In this document: piece by piece, positions 16,885 to 25,679 of the stretch | Layout of the letters: every line of letters starts with the position of its first letter | Numbering within the stretch: the first letter of the stretch is position 1 | Source: Chitinophagaceae bacterium | Lineage (GTDB): Bacteria; Bacteroidota; Bacteroidia; Chitinophagales; Chitinophagaceae | NCBI GenBank assembly: GCA_004173235.1 | Contig: SEAC01000039.1 | Span: forward strand, 1 to 60,228 | Length of the DNA stretch: 60,228 nucleotides | Direction of reading: 5' to 3' | The notes under the pieces: generated by a model | Told to the model about the DNA's origin: nothing | What the model saw: only the letters and a program-made list of their open reading frames with translations | Database searches by the model: none | Made by a program: the position numbers and the translations under genes

Positions 16885-18780
16885 ATGACCTCTTCCCCTG
16901 CCGATTCGTCGCTCAGTGAAGTGCATGGCTCCGTCGACACTACATCGGGTGCCGGCAAGCCGCTCTGGAAGCGGACCCTGGTCTACTTCGGACCGGCCTA
17001 CCTAGTAAGCGTCGGCTACATGGACCCGGGCAACTGGGCCTCCGACCTTGCGGGCGGATCGCAGTTCGGTTACAAGCTGCTGTGGGTGCTGCTGATGAGC
17101 AACCTGATGGCGCTGCTGCTGCAAAGCCTTGCGGCACGCCTCGGCATCGTGCGCGGCCGCGACCTGGCACAGGCTAACAGGGAAGCCTACCCGAAAGGAC
17201 TCAACATCATCTTATATGTATTGGCCGAGATCGCGATCGCGGCAACGGATCTTGCCGAAGTGCTAGGTATGGCCATCGGCATACAGCTCCTTACCGGCAT
17301 CCCCCTGATCTGGGCCGTTCTGATCACCCTTTGCGATACCTTTCTTTTGCTCCTGCTGCAGCGCCTCGGCATGCGCAAGATGGAAGCATTCATCATCGGC
17401 CTCATTGCCATCATCGGCGTTTCGTTTCTGGTGCAGCTCGTAATGGCGAAGCCCCCTATGGGCGACGTGGTCAGCGGGCTGGTGCCCCGCATTCCATCGG
17501 CGGCTGCGCTGTTCATCATCACATCCATCATCGGCGCCACGGTGATGCCGCACAACCTCTACCTGCATTCGGCGCTGGTGCAAACGCGCAAGATCCGCCG
17601 CGACGACAAAGGCATACGGCGCGCACTCAAACTGAATTTCATCGACAGCACCATCGCGCTCAACCTCGCCTTCTTCGTAAATGCAGCGATACTCGTGCTG
17701 GCGGCCCGCGTGTTCTTTCACAACGGTGTTACCGACGTGGCCGGCATCAAGCAGGCACACCAGCTGATGGAAGGAATGCTGGGAAGCAAGCTGGCCCCTA
17801 TCTTGTTTGCCGTAGCGCTTATTGCCGCAGGCCAGAGTTCTACGGTCACCGGCACGCTGGCGGGGCAGATCGTTATGGAAGGCTACCTGCGCCTGCGCAT
17901 CAACCCATGGATGCGCAGGCTGCTCACGCGCCTGCTGGCCATTGTGCCTGCGGTGATCGTGATCCTCTTTTTTGGCGAAGACAAAGTGGATGCGATGCTG
18001 CTGCTAAGCCAGGTGATCCTGAGCCTCCAGCTTGGCTTTGCCATCGTGCCTTTGATCCACTTCGTGAGCAACAAGCAAACGATGGGTGCCTTTGTGATAC
18101 CGCGCTGGGTGCAGGTGCTGGCCTGGCTGATCACCGCCGTGCTCGTGTATCTCAACGGCCGGATGGTGGCCGAGCAACTGGTTGAATACTTCCGCACGGG
18201 CGACAACTTCGTGGTGATGATGCTGGGCTCCGGCCTCGCCTTTTTCTTTGCGGTGCTTCTCATCTACATTACCGTATATCCACTGATCCGGAAGCCGCTG
18301 TCGCTGCCTCCCTCCGCTCCTATCGTTCATCCCGAGGCCCTGCATGCCTTGGGCGCCCCGATCGTTCCCGCTTATTCGGCCATCGCACTCGCCCTCGACT
18401 TCAGCCGCTTCGACCAGACCTTGCTGGCGCACGCATTGGGCCACGCCAAGCCCGGCACACGCTTCGTGCTGATCCACGTGGTGGAAAGCGCATCGGCCCG
18501 CATTCACGGCAAGGAGTCCGACGACCTGGAAACACGCAAGGACCTGGAGCAGTTGGAATTGTATGCGGAAGAATTGCGCAAGCTCGGTTTCGAAGCAGGC
18601 ACGCTGCTCGGCTACCACAGCCGCGCCCGCGAGATCGTGCGGTTGGTGAAAGAGTCGGGCGCCGAAATGCTGATCATCGGGGCACATGGCCACCGCGGCA
18701 TGCTCGACTGGATCTATGGACAAACCATCGACAGCGTGCGACACGCGTTGAAAATACCGGTGCTGATTGTGAGCGCTTGA
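16885..18780 (+). CDS. Nramp divalent metal transporter fused to a C-terminal UspA domain
   Basis: A 631-residue inner-membrane importer of Mn2+/Fe2+ by proton symport. The metal site is visible as GYMDPGNWASDLAGG in helix 1 and ATVMPHNLYLHSAL in helix 6, and about 11 hydrophobic helices span residues ~25-470. From ~500 to the end is a universal stress protein domain (IALALDFSRFDQTLLAHA, then MLIIGAHGHRGMLDWIYG with the G-x2-G-x9-G nucleotide loop). Such fusions are known in Bacteroidota, and the UspA part may sense nucleotide state. The start is ATG 16885 by the adjacent promoter; an in-frame TTG at 16858 is rejected. A heptamer array follows its stop. Confidence 0.93.
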   Translation: MTSSPADSSLSEVHGSVDTTSGAGKPLWKRTLVYFGPAYLVSVGYMDPGNWASDLAGGSQFGYKLLWVLLMSNLMALLLQSLAARLGIVRGRDLAQANREAYPKGLNIILYVLAEIAIAATDLAEVLGMAIGIQLLTGIPLIWAVLITLCDTFLLLLLQRLGMRKMEAFIIGLIAIIGVSFLVQLVMAKPPMGDVVSGLVPRIPSAAALFIITSIIGATVMPHNLYLHSALVQTRKIRRDDKGIRRALKLNFIDSTIALNLAFFVNAAILVLAARVFFHNGVTDVAGIKQAHQLMEGMLGSKLAPILFAVALIAAGQSSTVTGTLAGQIVMEGYLRLRINPWMRRLLTRLLAIVPAVIVILFFGEDKVDAMLLLSQVILSLQLGFAIVPLIHFVSNKQTMGAFVIPRWVQVLAWLITAVLVYLNGRMVAEQLVEYFRTGDNFVVMMLGSGLAFFFAVLLIYITVYPLIRKPLSLPPSAPIVHPEALHALGAPIVPAYSAIALALDFSRFDQTLLAHALGHAKPGTRFVLIHVVESASARIHGKESDDLETRKDLEQLELYAEELRKLGFEAGTLLGYHSRAREIVRLVKESGAEMLIIGAHGHRGMLDWIYGQTIDSVRHALKIPVLIVSA

Positions 18781-18783
18781 GGA

Positions 18784-18804
18784 ATGTGAGATGTGAGATG
18801 TGGG
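18784..18804 (+). repeat. Heptamer array after the Nramp stop (ATGTGAG x3)
   Basis: ATGTGAG, ATGTGAG and ATGTGGG follow the TGA by three bases. An inverted array of the same family stands at 19774-19815, so the esterase gene is bracketed by the pair. Confidence 0.7.
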
Positions 18805-18823
18805 CGGATTTTTTTGGAAATTC

Positions 18824-19759
18824 ATGGACATGAAACAGCTTCTTCTATTGCTCGCGGTCGTAATGGGCTTGACCGTTGGAGCACAGGTGCCGAGCGCGTC
18901 GAACGGCACGATTGTACGGATTGATTCGTTTGCCGCGCAGGGCCTGGGCAAGCGCAACATCGACGTGTGGCTTCCGCCGGGTTACCCGTCGGCAGGGCGT
19001 TACGACGTGTTGTATATGCACGATGGACAAATGTTGTTCGACAGCACAGGCACCTGGAACCGGCAGGAATGGCGGGTGGATGAAACGCTTGGCCCGATGA
19101 TCGCCGCGAAGAAGATCCGGCCCATGATCGTTGTAGCAGTGCCGAATGCGGGGGCGCTGCGGATGGCCGAATATTTTCCGCAGGCCGCTGCAGAACTGCT
19201 TTCCAAAACAGCCAGGGATTCGTTGCAAATCGAAGTGGGCGGAACGTTTCTCGCCGATGCCTATTTGTATTTTCTCGTCAACGAGCTGAAGCCTTATATA
19301 GATTCGGCATTTTCAGTGCATCGAAGCAAGGAACATACCTTCCTCGCCGGCTCGAGCATGGGAGCGCTGATCTCTTTGTACGGGCTTTGCGCTTATCCGC
19401 ATGTGTTTGGCGGGGCAGCCTGCCTGTCTACGCACTGGCCCGGCAGCCTGCAGCGAATCGCTGATCCCGGCAATCCAATACCAGCTGCATTCGAGCACTA
19501 CCTGCAAAAAAACCTCCCACGAAAAGGCAGCTGCATTTTATACATGGACCGCGGCGACAAGACGCTCGACTCATTCTACGCGCCCTTCCAGCCGCGTATC
19601 GACAAACTGGTGCGCGCGAAAGGCTACACAAAACGCACGTTCAGCAGCCGCATCTATCCCGGCGCCGACCATTCGGAGCGTGCGTGGGCCAAAAGATTCG
19701 CCCAGCCCATGCTGTTTCTGTTTGGAAGAAAATATCCGCAACCCCGCATCCCGCACTAA
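18824..19759 (+). CDS. Secreted alpha/beta-hydrolase, esterase family
   Basis: About 311 residues with a signal peptide (MKQLLLLLAVVMGLTVGAQ). The fold is that of the esterase D / enterochelin-esterase-like group: DVLYMHDGQMLFD near the N-terminus, the nucleophile elbow AGSSMGAL and a C-terminal catalytic His in GADHSERAWAKR. An acidic residue in YMDRGDKTLD could complete the triad. Likely periplasmic; the substrate (acyl ester or sugar ester) cannot be told. The start is ATG 18824 or ATG 18830, both giving a signal peptide. It is bracketed by inverted heptamer arrays that belong to the 3' ends of its neighbours. Confidence 0.85.
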   Translation: MDMKQLLLLLAVVMGLTVGAQVPSASNGTIVRIDSFAAQGLGKRNIDVWLPPGYPSAGRYDVLYMHDGQMLFDSTGTWNRQEWRVDETLGPMIAAKKIRPMIVVAVPNAGALRMAEYFPQAAAELLSKTARDSLQIEVGGTFLADAYLYFLVNELKPYIDSAFSVHRSKEHTFLAGSSMGALISLYGLCAYPHVFGGAACLSTHWPGSLQRIADPGNPIPAAFEHYLQKNLPRKGSCILYMDRGDKTLDSFYAPFQPRIDKLVRAKGYTKRTFSSRIYPGADHSERAWAKRFAQPMLFLFGRKYPQPRIPH

Positions 19760-19773
19760 CCACTAAGTGGGAT

Positions 19774-19815
19774 AGCACATCTAACATCTCACATCTAACA
19801 TCTCACATCCAACAT
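19774..19815 (-). repeat. Heptamer array at the ribBA stop (ATGTGAG / ATGTTAG)
   Basis: Six consecutive 7-bp units. In ribBA sense they begin inside the TAA stop codon itself (19815-19817). Units alternate between ATGTTAG and ATGTGAG. Confidence 0.75.
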
Positions 19816-21008
19816 TACATTTCGTGTCCGAGCTTATCCCGCTTCGTTTGCAGGTAGCGCTCGTTGTGCGGGTTGGGCGTGATCTTCAGCGGCACGTTGT
19901 CCACGATCTCGAGGCCGTAGCCAATGAGGCCGACGCGCTTTTTGGGGTTATTGGAAATGAGGCGCAGCTTCTGGATGCCGAGGTGACGTAGTATCTGCGC
20001 CCCTACTCCATAATCACGCTGGTCCATCTGGAAACCGAGGTGCAGGTTGGCTTCTACGGTATCCATTCCCTCTTCCTGGAGGCGATAGGCACGTAGCTTG
20101 TTGAGGAGGCCGATGCCGCGTCCTTCCTGGTTCATATACAAGATCACTCCTTTACCGGCATCGTCTACTAGTTTCATAGCAGCGTGGAGTTGTTCGCCGC
20201 AATCGCAGCGCAACGAACCCAGGATGTCGCCGGTGAAGCAGGAAGAGTGCACGCGCACAAGCACGGGCTCGTCTTTATCCCAGCTGCCTTTGATGAGCGC
20301 CAGGTGTTCGTTGGACGATCCTTTTTCCTGGAAGGCAACCAGCTTGAAGTGCCCGAACTGGGTGGGCATATCCACGCGCACGATCTCCTCGATGAGCGAG
20401 TCGCGCTGCACGCGGTATTCAATGAGGTCTTTGATGGAGATGACCTTGAAGTCGAATTTTTCCGCGATCTCGAGCAATTGCGGGAGGCGGGCCATGGTTC
20501 CGTCTTCGTTCAGTATTTCTACAAGCACGCCGGAAGGCTCGAAGCCCGCCAGACGGGCGAGGTCGGCTGCCGCTTCGGTGTGGCCGGCGCGGCGGAGCAC
20601 GCCACCCTTTTTTGCGCGGAGCGGGAAGATGTGTCCGGGGCGGCCCAGGTCTTCGGTGCGGGTGGCGGGGTCGATGAGCGCCTGCACGGTAGCGGAGCGG
20701 TCGTGGGCGGAGATACCCGTAGTGCACCCGTGACCGAGGAGATCAACGGAAACTGTGAAGGCGGTTTCGTGAAGGGCGGTGTTGTTATTGACCATCAGCT
20801 CCAGCCCCAGCTCGGCGCAGCGGTCTTCGAGCAGGGCGATGCAGATGAGGCCCCGCCCGTGTTTGCTCATGAAATTGATCACTTCAGGGGTAACGTTGCG
20901 GGAAGCCGTGATGAAGTCGCCCTCGTTCTCGCGGTCCTCGTCGTCGACTACAATGACCAGTTTTCCGTTGCGGATATCTTCAATGGCGCTTTCGATGGAA
21001 TGGAGCAT
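19815..21008 (-). CDS. ribBA: Bifunctional 3,4-dihydroxy-2-butanone 4-phosphate synthase / GTP cyclohydrolase II
   Basis: A 397-residue riboflavin biosynthesis enzyme supplying both precursors of lumazine. Residues ~1-200 are the RibB part, with the acidic loop [13 protein letters not shown] and [13 protein letters not shown]. Residues ~205-397 are the RibA part, with zinc-ligand cysteines in [21 protein letters not shown], and [12 protein letters not shown] for GTP binding. Both active sites look intact. The start, ATG 21008, lies 17 nt after a perfect TACCTTTG promoter element. No FMN riboswitch is recognisable in the short leader. The upstream region shared with the TonB receptor holds a large decamer array. 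Confidence 0.96.
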   Translation of the reverse strand: MLHSIESAIEDIRNGKLVIVVDDEDRENEGDFITASRNVTPEVINFMSKHGRGLICIALLEDRCAELGLELMVNNNTALHETAFTVSVDLLGHGCTTGISAHDRSATVQALIDPATRTEDLGRPGHIFPLRAKKGGVLRRAGHTEAAADLARLAGFEPSGVLVEILNEDGTMARLPQLLEIAEKFDFKVISIKDLIEYRVQRDSLIEEIVRVDMPTQFGHFKLVAFQEKGSSNEHLALIKGSWDKDEPVLVRVHSSCFTGDILGSLRCDCGEQLHAAMKLVDDAGKGVILYMNQEGRGIGLLNKLRAYRLQEEGMDTVEANLHLGFQMDQRDYGVGAQILRHLGIQKLRLISNNPKKRVGLIGYGLEIVDNVPLKITPNPHNERYLQTKRDKLGHEM

Positions 21009-21025
21009 AGGAACAATCTCTGGGG

Positions 21026-21033
21026 CAAAGGTA
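21026..21033 (-). promoter_or_regulatory. Promoter -7 element of ribBA (TACCTTTG)
   Basis: A perfect TAnnTTTG on the minus strand, 17 nt before the start codon. The decamer array starts 7 nt further upstream and so covers the -33 position. Confidence 0.65.
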
Positions 21034-21040
21034 GGATAAG

Positions 21041-21172
21041 GACGGTTCCGGAAGGTTCCGGAGGGTTCCGGACTGTTCCGGAAGGTTCAGGAGGGTTTAG
21101 GAGGGCTCAGGATGTTTGACAATCAGTGAGACCCAACTTTCAGGAACCTTCCCGAACCTTCAGGAACCTTCT
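21041..21172. repeat. Decamer array with inverted partner (GGTTCCGGAA type)
   Basis: Eight 10-bp units in perfect phase from 21041 to ~21117 (GACGGTTCCG, GAAGGTTCCG, GAGGGTTCCG and so on, decaying rightwards). After ~20 bp comes an inverted set (TTCAGGAACC, TTCCCGAACC, TTCAGGAACC) to 21172. The two arms could fold into a long imperfect hairpin between the divergent ribBA and TonB receptor genes. Confidence 0.8.
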
Positions 21173-21249
21173 TGTACTGTTAATATCCTCCTAATAAATG
21201 TTGGTCATTTTTTCTTTCCTTTGCAGCGAAAACCTCTAATACTTACTTT

Positions 21250-24200
21250 ATGCTCAAGAGATTATTGTGTCTGCTTACAATTGCCTTGCTAGCATCGCCC
21301 GTACTCTTTGCCCAGGTTACCACGAGTAGCCTTACCGGCGTTGTGCGGGACGTTGCAGGCGGGACGTTGACGGGGGCGACCATTTCGGCAACCCACCAGC
21401 CGTCCGGTACCCGTTACTCAACCAGCACCCAGTCCAGCGGCCAGTTTCGCATCGACAACATGCGCAGCGGCGGCCCCTACCAGGTAACGATCACCTATGT
21501 AGGTTATGACCAGCAACGCTTCGACGACGTGTTTCTGCAATTGGCAGAGGCAACTGTACTGAACGTTAACCTTTCCAAAGCCAATACTACACTGGAAAAC
21601 GTAGTGGTGACGGGCGCCGGCCGCAACCGCGTGCTCAACGCCAGCCGCTCGGGCGCCGTCACCAACATCGGCCGCACCGAGATCCAGCGCATGCCTTCCA
21701 TCACCCGCTCCATCAACGACCTTACCCGCGTTACCCCGCAGGCCAACGGCTCGTCGATCGGTGGTGGCAACTACCGTTCGAACTTCATCACGGTAGACGG
21801 CTCCGACTTCAACAACCAGTTCGGCATCGGCACCAACCTGCCTGCCAACGGCTCGCCTATCTCGCTCGATGCACTGGGTGAGGTATCCGTCAACGTTACT
21901 CCGTTCGACATCCGCCAGTCGGGTTTCACCGGTGCTTCCGTAAACGCAGTTACCCGCTCGGGCACCAACAACTTCGAAGGTTCGGTGTACCGCTACTGGC
22001 GCACCGAGCGCCAGCAGGGCAACCAGGCCGGCAGCGTAACCTTCCAGCCCACGCCTTTCACGTTCGACCAGTTCGGCGCCCGCTTCGGTGGACCGATCCT
22101 GCGCAACAAACTGTTCTTCTTCCTGAGCTACGAGCAGGACAACCAGCCGAAGCAGATCCAGACGCGTATCGCTTCTTCGGCAAACGCCCCCTTTGGCAGT
22201 GCTCCCAACATCGCACGTCCTACGCGCGATGACCTCGACTCGTTCAGCAACTACCTGCGCAACAAGTATGGCTACGAAACCGGTCCGTACGATAACTACA
22301 GCACCGAGATCGAGCGCAAGAAGTTCCTCGCCCGCCTCGACTGGAACATCAGCAAGAACCACCGCTTCAACGTTCGCTACAACCAGGTAGAAGGTGGCGA
22401 GCCTAACCCTCCGAGCACCTCGCGCACGCCGCTGTCGGCTTTCACCGGCACCACGCGTACCGACATCAACGCCCTGTGGTACCGCAACTCCAACTACTTC
22501 CAGGGAGCGAACTTCTACTCCCTCGCTGCCGAGCTGAACTCCAGCTTTGGCAACCGTATGACGAATACGCTGCGCGGAACCTACACGTATCAGAACGATT
22601 CACGTACAACCACCAGCACCGACTTCCCCTTCGTAGACATCCTGAAAGATCCGGGTAACGGTCTCGAAACTCCTTACGTTTCGTTCGGCCACGAGCCCTT
22701 CTCGAAAGGCAACCTGCGCCAGGTGAAAACCTATTCTTTCGTAGACAACTTCACCTGGAACATCAACCGCCACAACCTCCTCGCAGGCGTTCAGTTTGAG
22801 CAGAGCGAGACCGTGAACGGCTTCCAGCGCTTTGCTACGAGCTACTACACCTTCGCTTCCTGGAACGATTTCGTTACCAACCAGCGCCCCGTTGCCTTCG
22901 CCCAGACCTACACGCTAGACAAGGACTTCGCACAAGTGTTCCCCAAATTCGAGTTCCGCCAGTATTCTGCTTACCTGCAGGATGAGTGGACGATCACACC
23001 GCGCTTCCGCCTCACGGCGGGCGTGCGTGCCGACCTCCCTACTTACCCGAGCGTGCCCGAGATCAAAACGCACCCGCTGGTGGATAGCCTCACCTTCCAG
23101 GGTGGCGAAAAGATCAACACCGGCAACCTGCCCAAGTCGCGCGTGATGCTGTCGCCTCGGATCGGTTTCAACTGGGATGTGAACGGCGACCGCTCGTTCC
23201 AGCTCCGTGGTGGTACCGGCATCTTTACCGGCCGTGTGCCTTTCGTGTGGATCGTGAGCCAGTCGGGTGATGCCGGCATGCTCCAGATCACCGAAGCATA
23301 CTCTGGCAGCCAGGTTCCTTCCAATATCACCGGATTCAATGCAAACCCTGCAGCTTACCGTCCAACCACACCGCCTGCAGCCGGTACTTCGATCCCGACT
23401 TCGATCACAGCCATGTCTAAGGACTTCAAGTTCCCCCAAACCTGGAAGACGACCCTCGGCTTCGACCGCCGCCTCGGCAAAGGTTTCGTGCTGAGCGTAG
23501 AAGGTATCTTCAACCGCGACATGAACACCGTGGTGTTCCGCAACCCGAACCTCGTTGCTCCGAAATCGCTCGGTGTTGCCGGTTACCCCGACAAGCGCCC
23601 GATTTACGAAGCTGCCGTGCGCGACCGCTACCTGTACTCGCTCACGGCCGGTGGCAACCCCACGCTTGCCAACCCGCGCCCCAACTACCCTGTAGCTACC
23701 GGCGACGCACGCGCAAACCAGGGCTTCAACCCCATCGTGATCGACAACGGTGGCAAAGGCTACTCCGCCTACTTCACTATGAACCTGCAGAAGCAGTTCA
23801 GCAACAACTGGTATGCTACCATTGCCTACACGAAGGCATGGGGTGCCAACCAGTTTGACGGCAGCGGCGATCAGCCCCTCACTTCATGGCAGAACACAGC
23901 CCAGGTGAACGGACCCAACGAGTACGGCCTTGACTACAACGGCAACATCCTCCCCGACCGCCTGATCGCTTCGGTATCGTACCGCAAGGAATACCTGAAG
24001 CACCTCGGCACAACGGTTTCGCTGTTCTACGAAGGCGCTGCCGGTTTCCGTTACAGCTATGTATACAGCGGCGACTTCAACCGTGATGGCGTATCGGGCA
24101 ACGACCTGATCTACATCCCGAAAGATGCTACGGAGATCGACTTCAGCAGCACTACCATCAACGGTGTTACTTATACCGCTGCACAGCAGTCGGAACTGTT

Positions 24201-24603
24201 CTTCCGTTTTGTTGACCAGGATCCTTACCTGCGCAAGCACAAAGGACAGTATGCAGAGCGCAACGGCGCGAAAGCTCCCTGGCGCAACCAGTTCGACGTG
24301 AAGCTCCTGCAGGATGTATTCGTGAACGTGGGCAAGCACCGGAACACGATCCAGCTGAGCCTCGACATCTTCAACTTCGCCAACCTGTTGAACAAAAACT
24401 GGGGCCTGATCCGCACGCTGAACTCTTCGCAGATCCTCGTTCCGACGAACCAGAACAGCCTCGTAGCCGGTGGCACCACCCGCCCTGCGTTCCGCCTGGC
24501 CATCGATCGCAACGCTCCGCTCACCGAGAGCTTCCGCGACAACACAACGATCACTTCGACCTATTTCATGCAGATGGGCATCCGCTACATCTTCGGAAAC
24601 TGA
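21250..24603 (+). CDS. TonB-dependent receptor with N-terminal carboxypeptidase-regulatory-like domain (Oar-like)
   Basis: A 1117-residue outer-membrane protein. The signal peptide (1-21) ends LFAQ. A CarboxypepD_reg-like Ig module spans ~25-115 (SLTGVVRDVAGGTLTGATISA), a plug domain ~125-260 (ENVVVTGAGRNRVLNAS; NFITVDGSDFNNQFG) and a 22-strand barrel the rest, ending MQMGIRYIFGN. The class resembles Oar of Myxococcus. Such receptors import large substrates or act in secretion, and the substrate is unknown. No SusD partner follows. Codon choice is strikingly uniform (AAC, GAC, CGC, CTG), suggesting high expression. A near-consensus TTCCTTTG lies at 21216-21223. Confidence 0.92.
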   Translation: MLKRLLCLLTIALLASPVLFAQVTTSSLTGVVRDVAGGTLTGATISATHQPSGTRYSTSTQSSGQFRIDNMRSGGPYQVTITYVGYDQQRFDDVFLQLAEATVLNVNLSKANTTLENVVVTGAGRNRVLNASRSGAVTNIGRTEIQRMPSITRSINDLTRVTPQANGSSIGGGNYRSNFITVDGSDFNNQFGIGTNLPANGSPISLDALGEVSVNVTPFDIRQSGFTGASVNAVTRSGTNNFEGSVYRYWRTERQQGNQAGSVTFQPTPFTFDQFGARFGGPILRNKLFFFLSYEQDNQPKQIQTRIASSANAPFGSAPNIARPTRDDLDSFSNYLRNKYGYETGPYDNYSTEIERKKFLARLDWNISKNHRFNVRYNQVEGGEPNPPSTSRTPLSAFTGTTRTDINALWYRNSNYFQGANFYSLAAELNSSFGNRMTNTLRGTYTYQNDSRTTTSTDFPFVDILKDPGNGLETPYVSFGHEPFSKGNLRQVKTYSFVDNFTWNINRHNLLAGVQFEQSETVNGFQRFATSYYTFASWNDFVTNQRPVAFAQTYTLDKDFAQVFPKFEFRQYSAYLQDEWTITPRFRLTAGVRADLPTYPSVPEIKTHPLVDSLTFQGGEKINTGNLPKSRVMLSPRIGFNWDVNGDRSFQLRGGTGIFTGRVPFVWIVSQSGDAGMLQITEAYSGSQVPSNITGFNANPAAYRPTTPPAAGTSIPTSITAMSKDFKFPQTWKTTLGFDRRLGKGFVLSVEGIFNRDMNTVVFRNPNLVAPKSLGVAGYPDKRPIYEAAVRDRYLYSLTAGGNPTLANPRPNYPVATGDARANQGFNPIVIDNGGKGYSAYFTMNLQKQFSNNWYATIAYTKAWGANQFDGSGDQPLTSWQNTAQVNGPNEYGLDYNGNILPDRLIASVSYRKEYLKHLGTTVSLFYEGAAGFRYSYVYSGDFNRDGVSGNDLIYIPKDATEIDFSSTTINGVTYTAAQQSELFFRFVDQDPYLRKHKGQYAERNGAKAPWRNQFDVKLLQDVFVNVGKHRNTIQLSLDIFNFANLLNKNWGLIRTLNSSQILVPTNQNSLVAGGTTRPAFRLAIDRNAPLTESFRDNTTITSTYFMQMGIRYIFGN

Positions 24604-24606
24604 TAA

Positions 24607-24633
24607 CGTGAAGCGTCAGCCGTGAGCCGTGAG
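24607..24633 (+). repeat. Heptamer array after the TonB receptor stop (CGTGAGC type)
   Basis: CGTGAAG, CGTCAGC, CGTGAGC, CGTGAGC start three bases past the TGA (24601-24603). An inverted, longer copy lies at 24724-24776. Confidence 0.7.
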
Positions 24634-24659
24634 CTCGCGATGCAACGAAGCACCAACAA

Positions 24660-24684
24660 GAAAGGCAGCCATTGGCTGCCTTTC
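24660..24684 (+). terminator. Intrinsic terminator of the TonB receptor gene
   Basis: An 11-bp perfect stem (GAAAGGCAGCC / GGCTGCCTTTC) with a 3-nt loop and T-rich tail. It lies between the two inverted heptamer arrays. Confidence 0.75.
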
Positions 24685-24723
24685 TTCATTACGGCGCTAT
24701 GCTTCTTCGTTACGCGCTATGCG

Positions 24724-24776
24724 CATTGACGATTGACGATTCACGGCTCACGGCTGACGGCTCACGGCTCACGACC
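24724..24776 (-). repeat. Heptamer array that supplies the stop codon of the esterase gene
   Basis: In esterase sense: TGAGCCG, TGAGCCG, TCAGCCG, TGAGCCG, TGAATCG, TCAATCG, TCAATGC. The first TGA is the stop codon at 24769-24771, so the array and the gene end overlap. Confidence 0.75.
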
Positions 24777-25575
24777 CGAACGCCCACTCCAGGAATGCCG
24801 GAAAGGCCCGTCCCCACGTGGCCACGTCGTGCTTGCCATCCTCATAGTTCACATACTCGATGTCGGCATCGGGATACCCTTTTTCTTTCAGCTCGCTGAT
24901 GAGGGAGCGCGTGTCGTCGATGGAGTCGATGACGCCGTTGTGGTTGCGGTCGGAGGTTTCGTCGAGCGAGCCGGTGGTGAAATAAAACCGCTGCCCTTTG
25001 TGTGCCTTTCCCTTGCGCACCTGGCTGTGCATGATGCGGTCGGTTTCTTCCACGTAGCCGTCTTCGAGGTCGCGGGTGCGCCACCAGAGCGAGCCCGAAA
25101 AAACGCCGGCGATGCGAAACAAATCAGGGTGGCTCCATGCAAGGTCGATGGCGGTGAGCCCGCCGAGCGAAAAGCCGGCGATAGCCTTTTGCCGGAAGGC
25201 GGGAATGCAATAGCCGTTCAGCAGGTGCGGCAACAGCTGGTTGCGCAGGAAGCGGTCATAAGCCGCGGCCTTGGCGCCACGGCCTTTGAAGTCGAGCACC
25301 TTCGCTGTGCCATACTCCATCTTGCGGTCGGGGCCGCAGTGCACGCCCACGCAGAGCAGTGGCTGGATGCGGCGTTCTTCCATTAATTCATTGAGCATCG
25401 CATCGAAAGGCATCTTGGAAAGGTCCTGACCATCGTTGATGACGAGCAGCGACAATGCCGCAGGATCGGCGATGAATTTAGGCAGGTAGAAATCCACCGT
25501 CACGTAGCGGCGCAGGTCGGCCGAATAGAGCAGTTTGCGCTCCACGATCAGGCAGTTGAGATCAGCGATTTGCAT
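24769..25575 (-). CDS. Cytoplasmic alpha/beta-hydrolase, putative esterase
   Basis: About 268 residues, no signal peptide, of the same esterase superfamily as the gene at 18824 but distant from it. Visible motifs: LLVINDGQDLSKMPF, the nucleophile elbow AGFSLGGLTAIDLAW, and a C-terminal His in YEDGKHDVATWGRAFP. It is divergent from the ATP-grasp gene, with ~100 bp between them, which suggests a shared function in the amide-ligase block, perhaps releasing or tailoring a product. The start is ATG 25575 because TATTTTTG (25581-25588) ends five bases upstream; an upstream in-frame extension is rejected. Confidence 0.85.
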   Translation of the reverse strand: MQIADLNCLIVERKLLYSADLRRYVTVDFYLPKFIADPAALSLLVINDGQDLSKMPFDAMLNELMEERRIQPLLCVGVHCGPDRKMEYGTAKVLDFKGRGAKAAAYDRFLRNQLLPHLLNGYCIPAFRQKAIAGFSLGGLTAIDLAWSHPDLFRIAGVFSGSLWWRTRDLEDGYVEETDRIMHSQVRKGKAHKGQRFYFTTGSLDETSDRNHNGVIDSIDDTRSLISELKEKGYPDADIEYVNYEDGKHDVATWGRAFPAFLEWAFGS

Positions 25576-25580
25576 GGCGC

Positions 25581-25588
25581 CAAAAATA
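25581..25588 (-). promoter_or_regulatory. Promoter -7 element of the esterase gene (TATTTTTG)
   Basis: A perfect TAnnTTTG on the minus strand, 5 nt before the start codon. Confidence 0.65.
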
Positions 25589-25679
25589 GCGGAAACGGCT
25601 GCCCTGCGGCACTTGAAAAACTTTTTGACGGAAACATTTATGTCGTACTTTAAAGCATCTGGAAAGCAAAACACGCATT

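Noticed and set aside
24601..24776. CRISPR array
   Set aside because: The repeat unit is only 7 nt, there are no regular spacers of 30-40 nt, and no cas gene is in the window. The other heptamer and decamer arrays fail for the same reasons.
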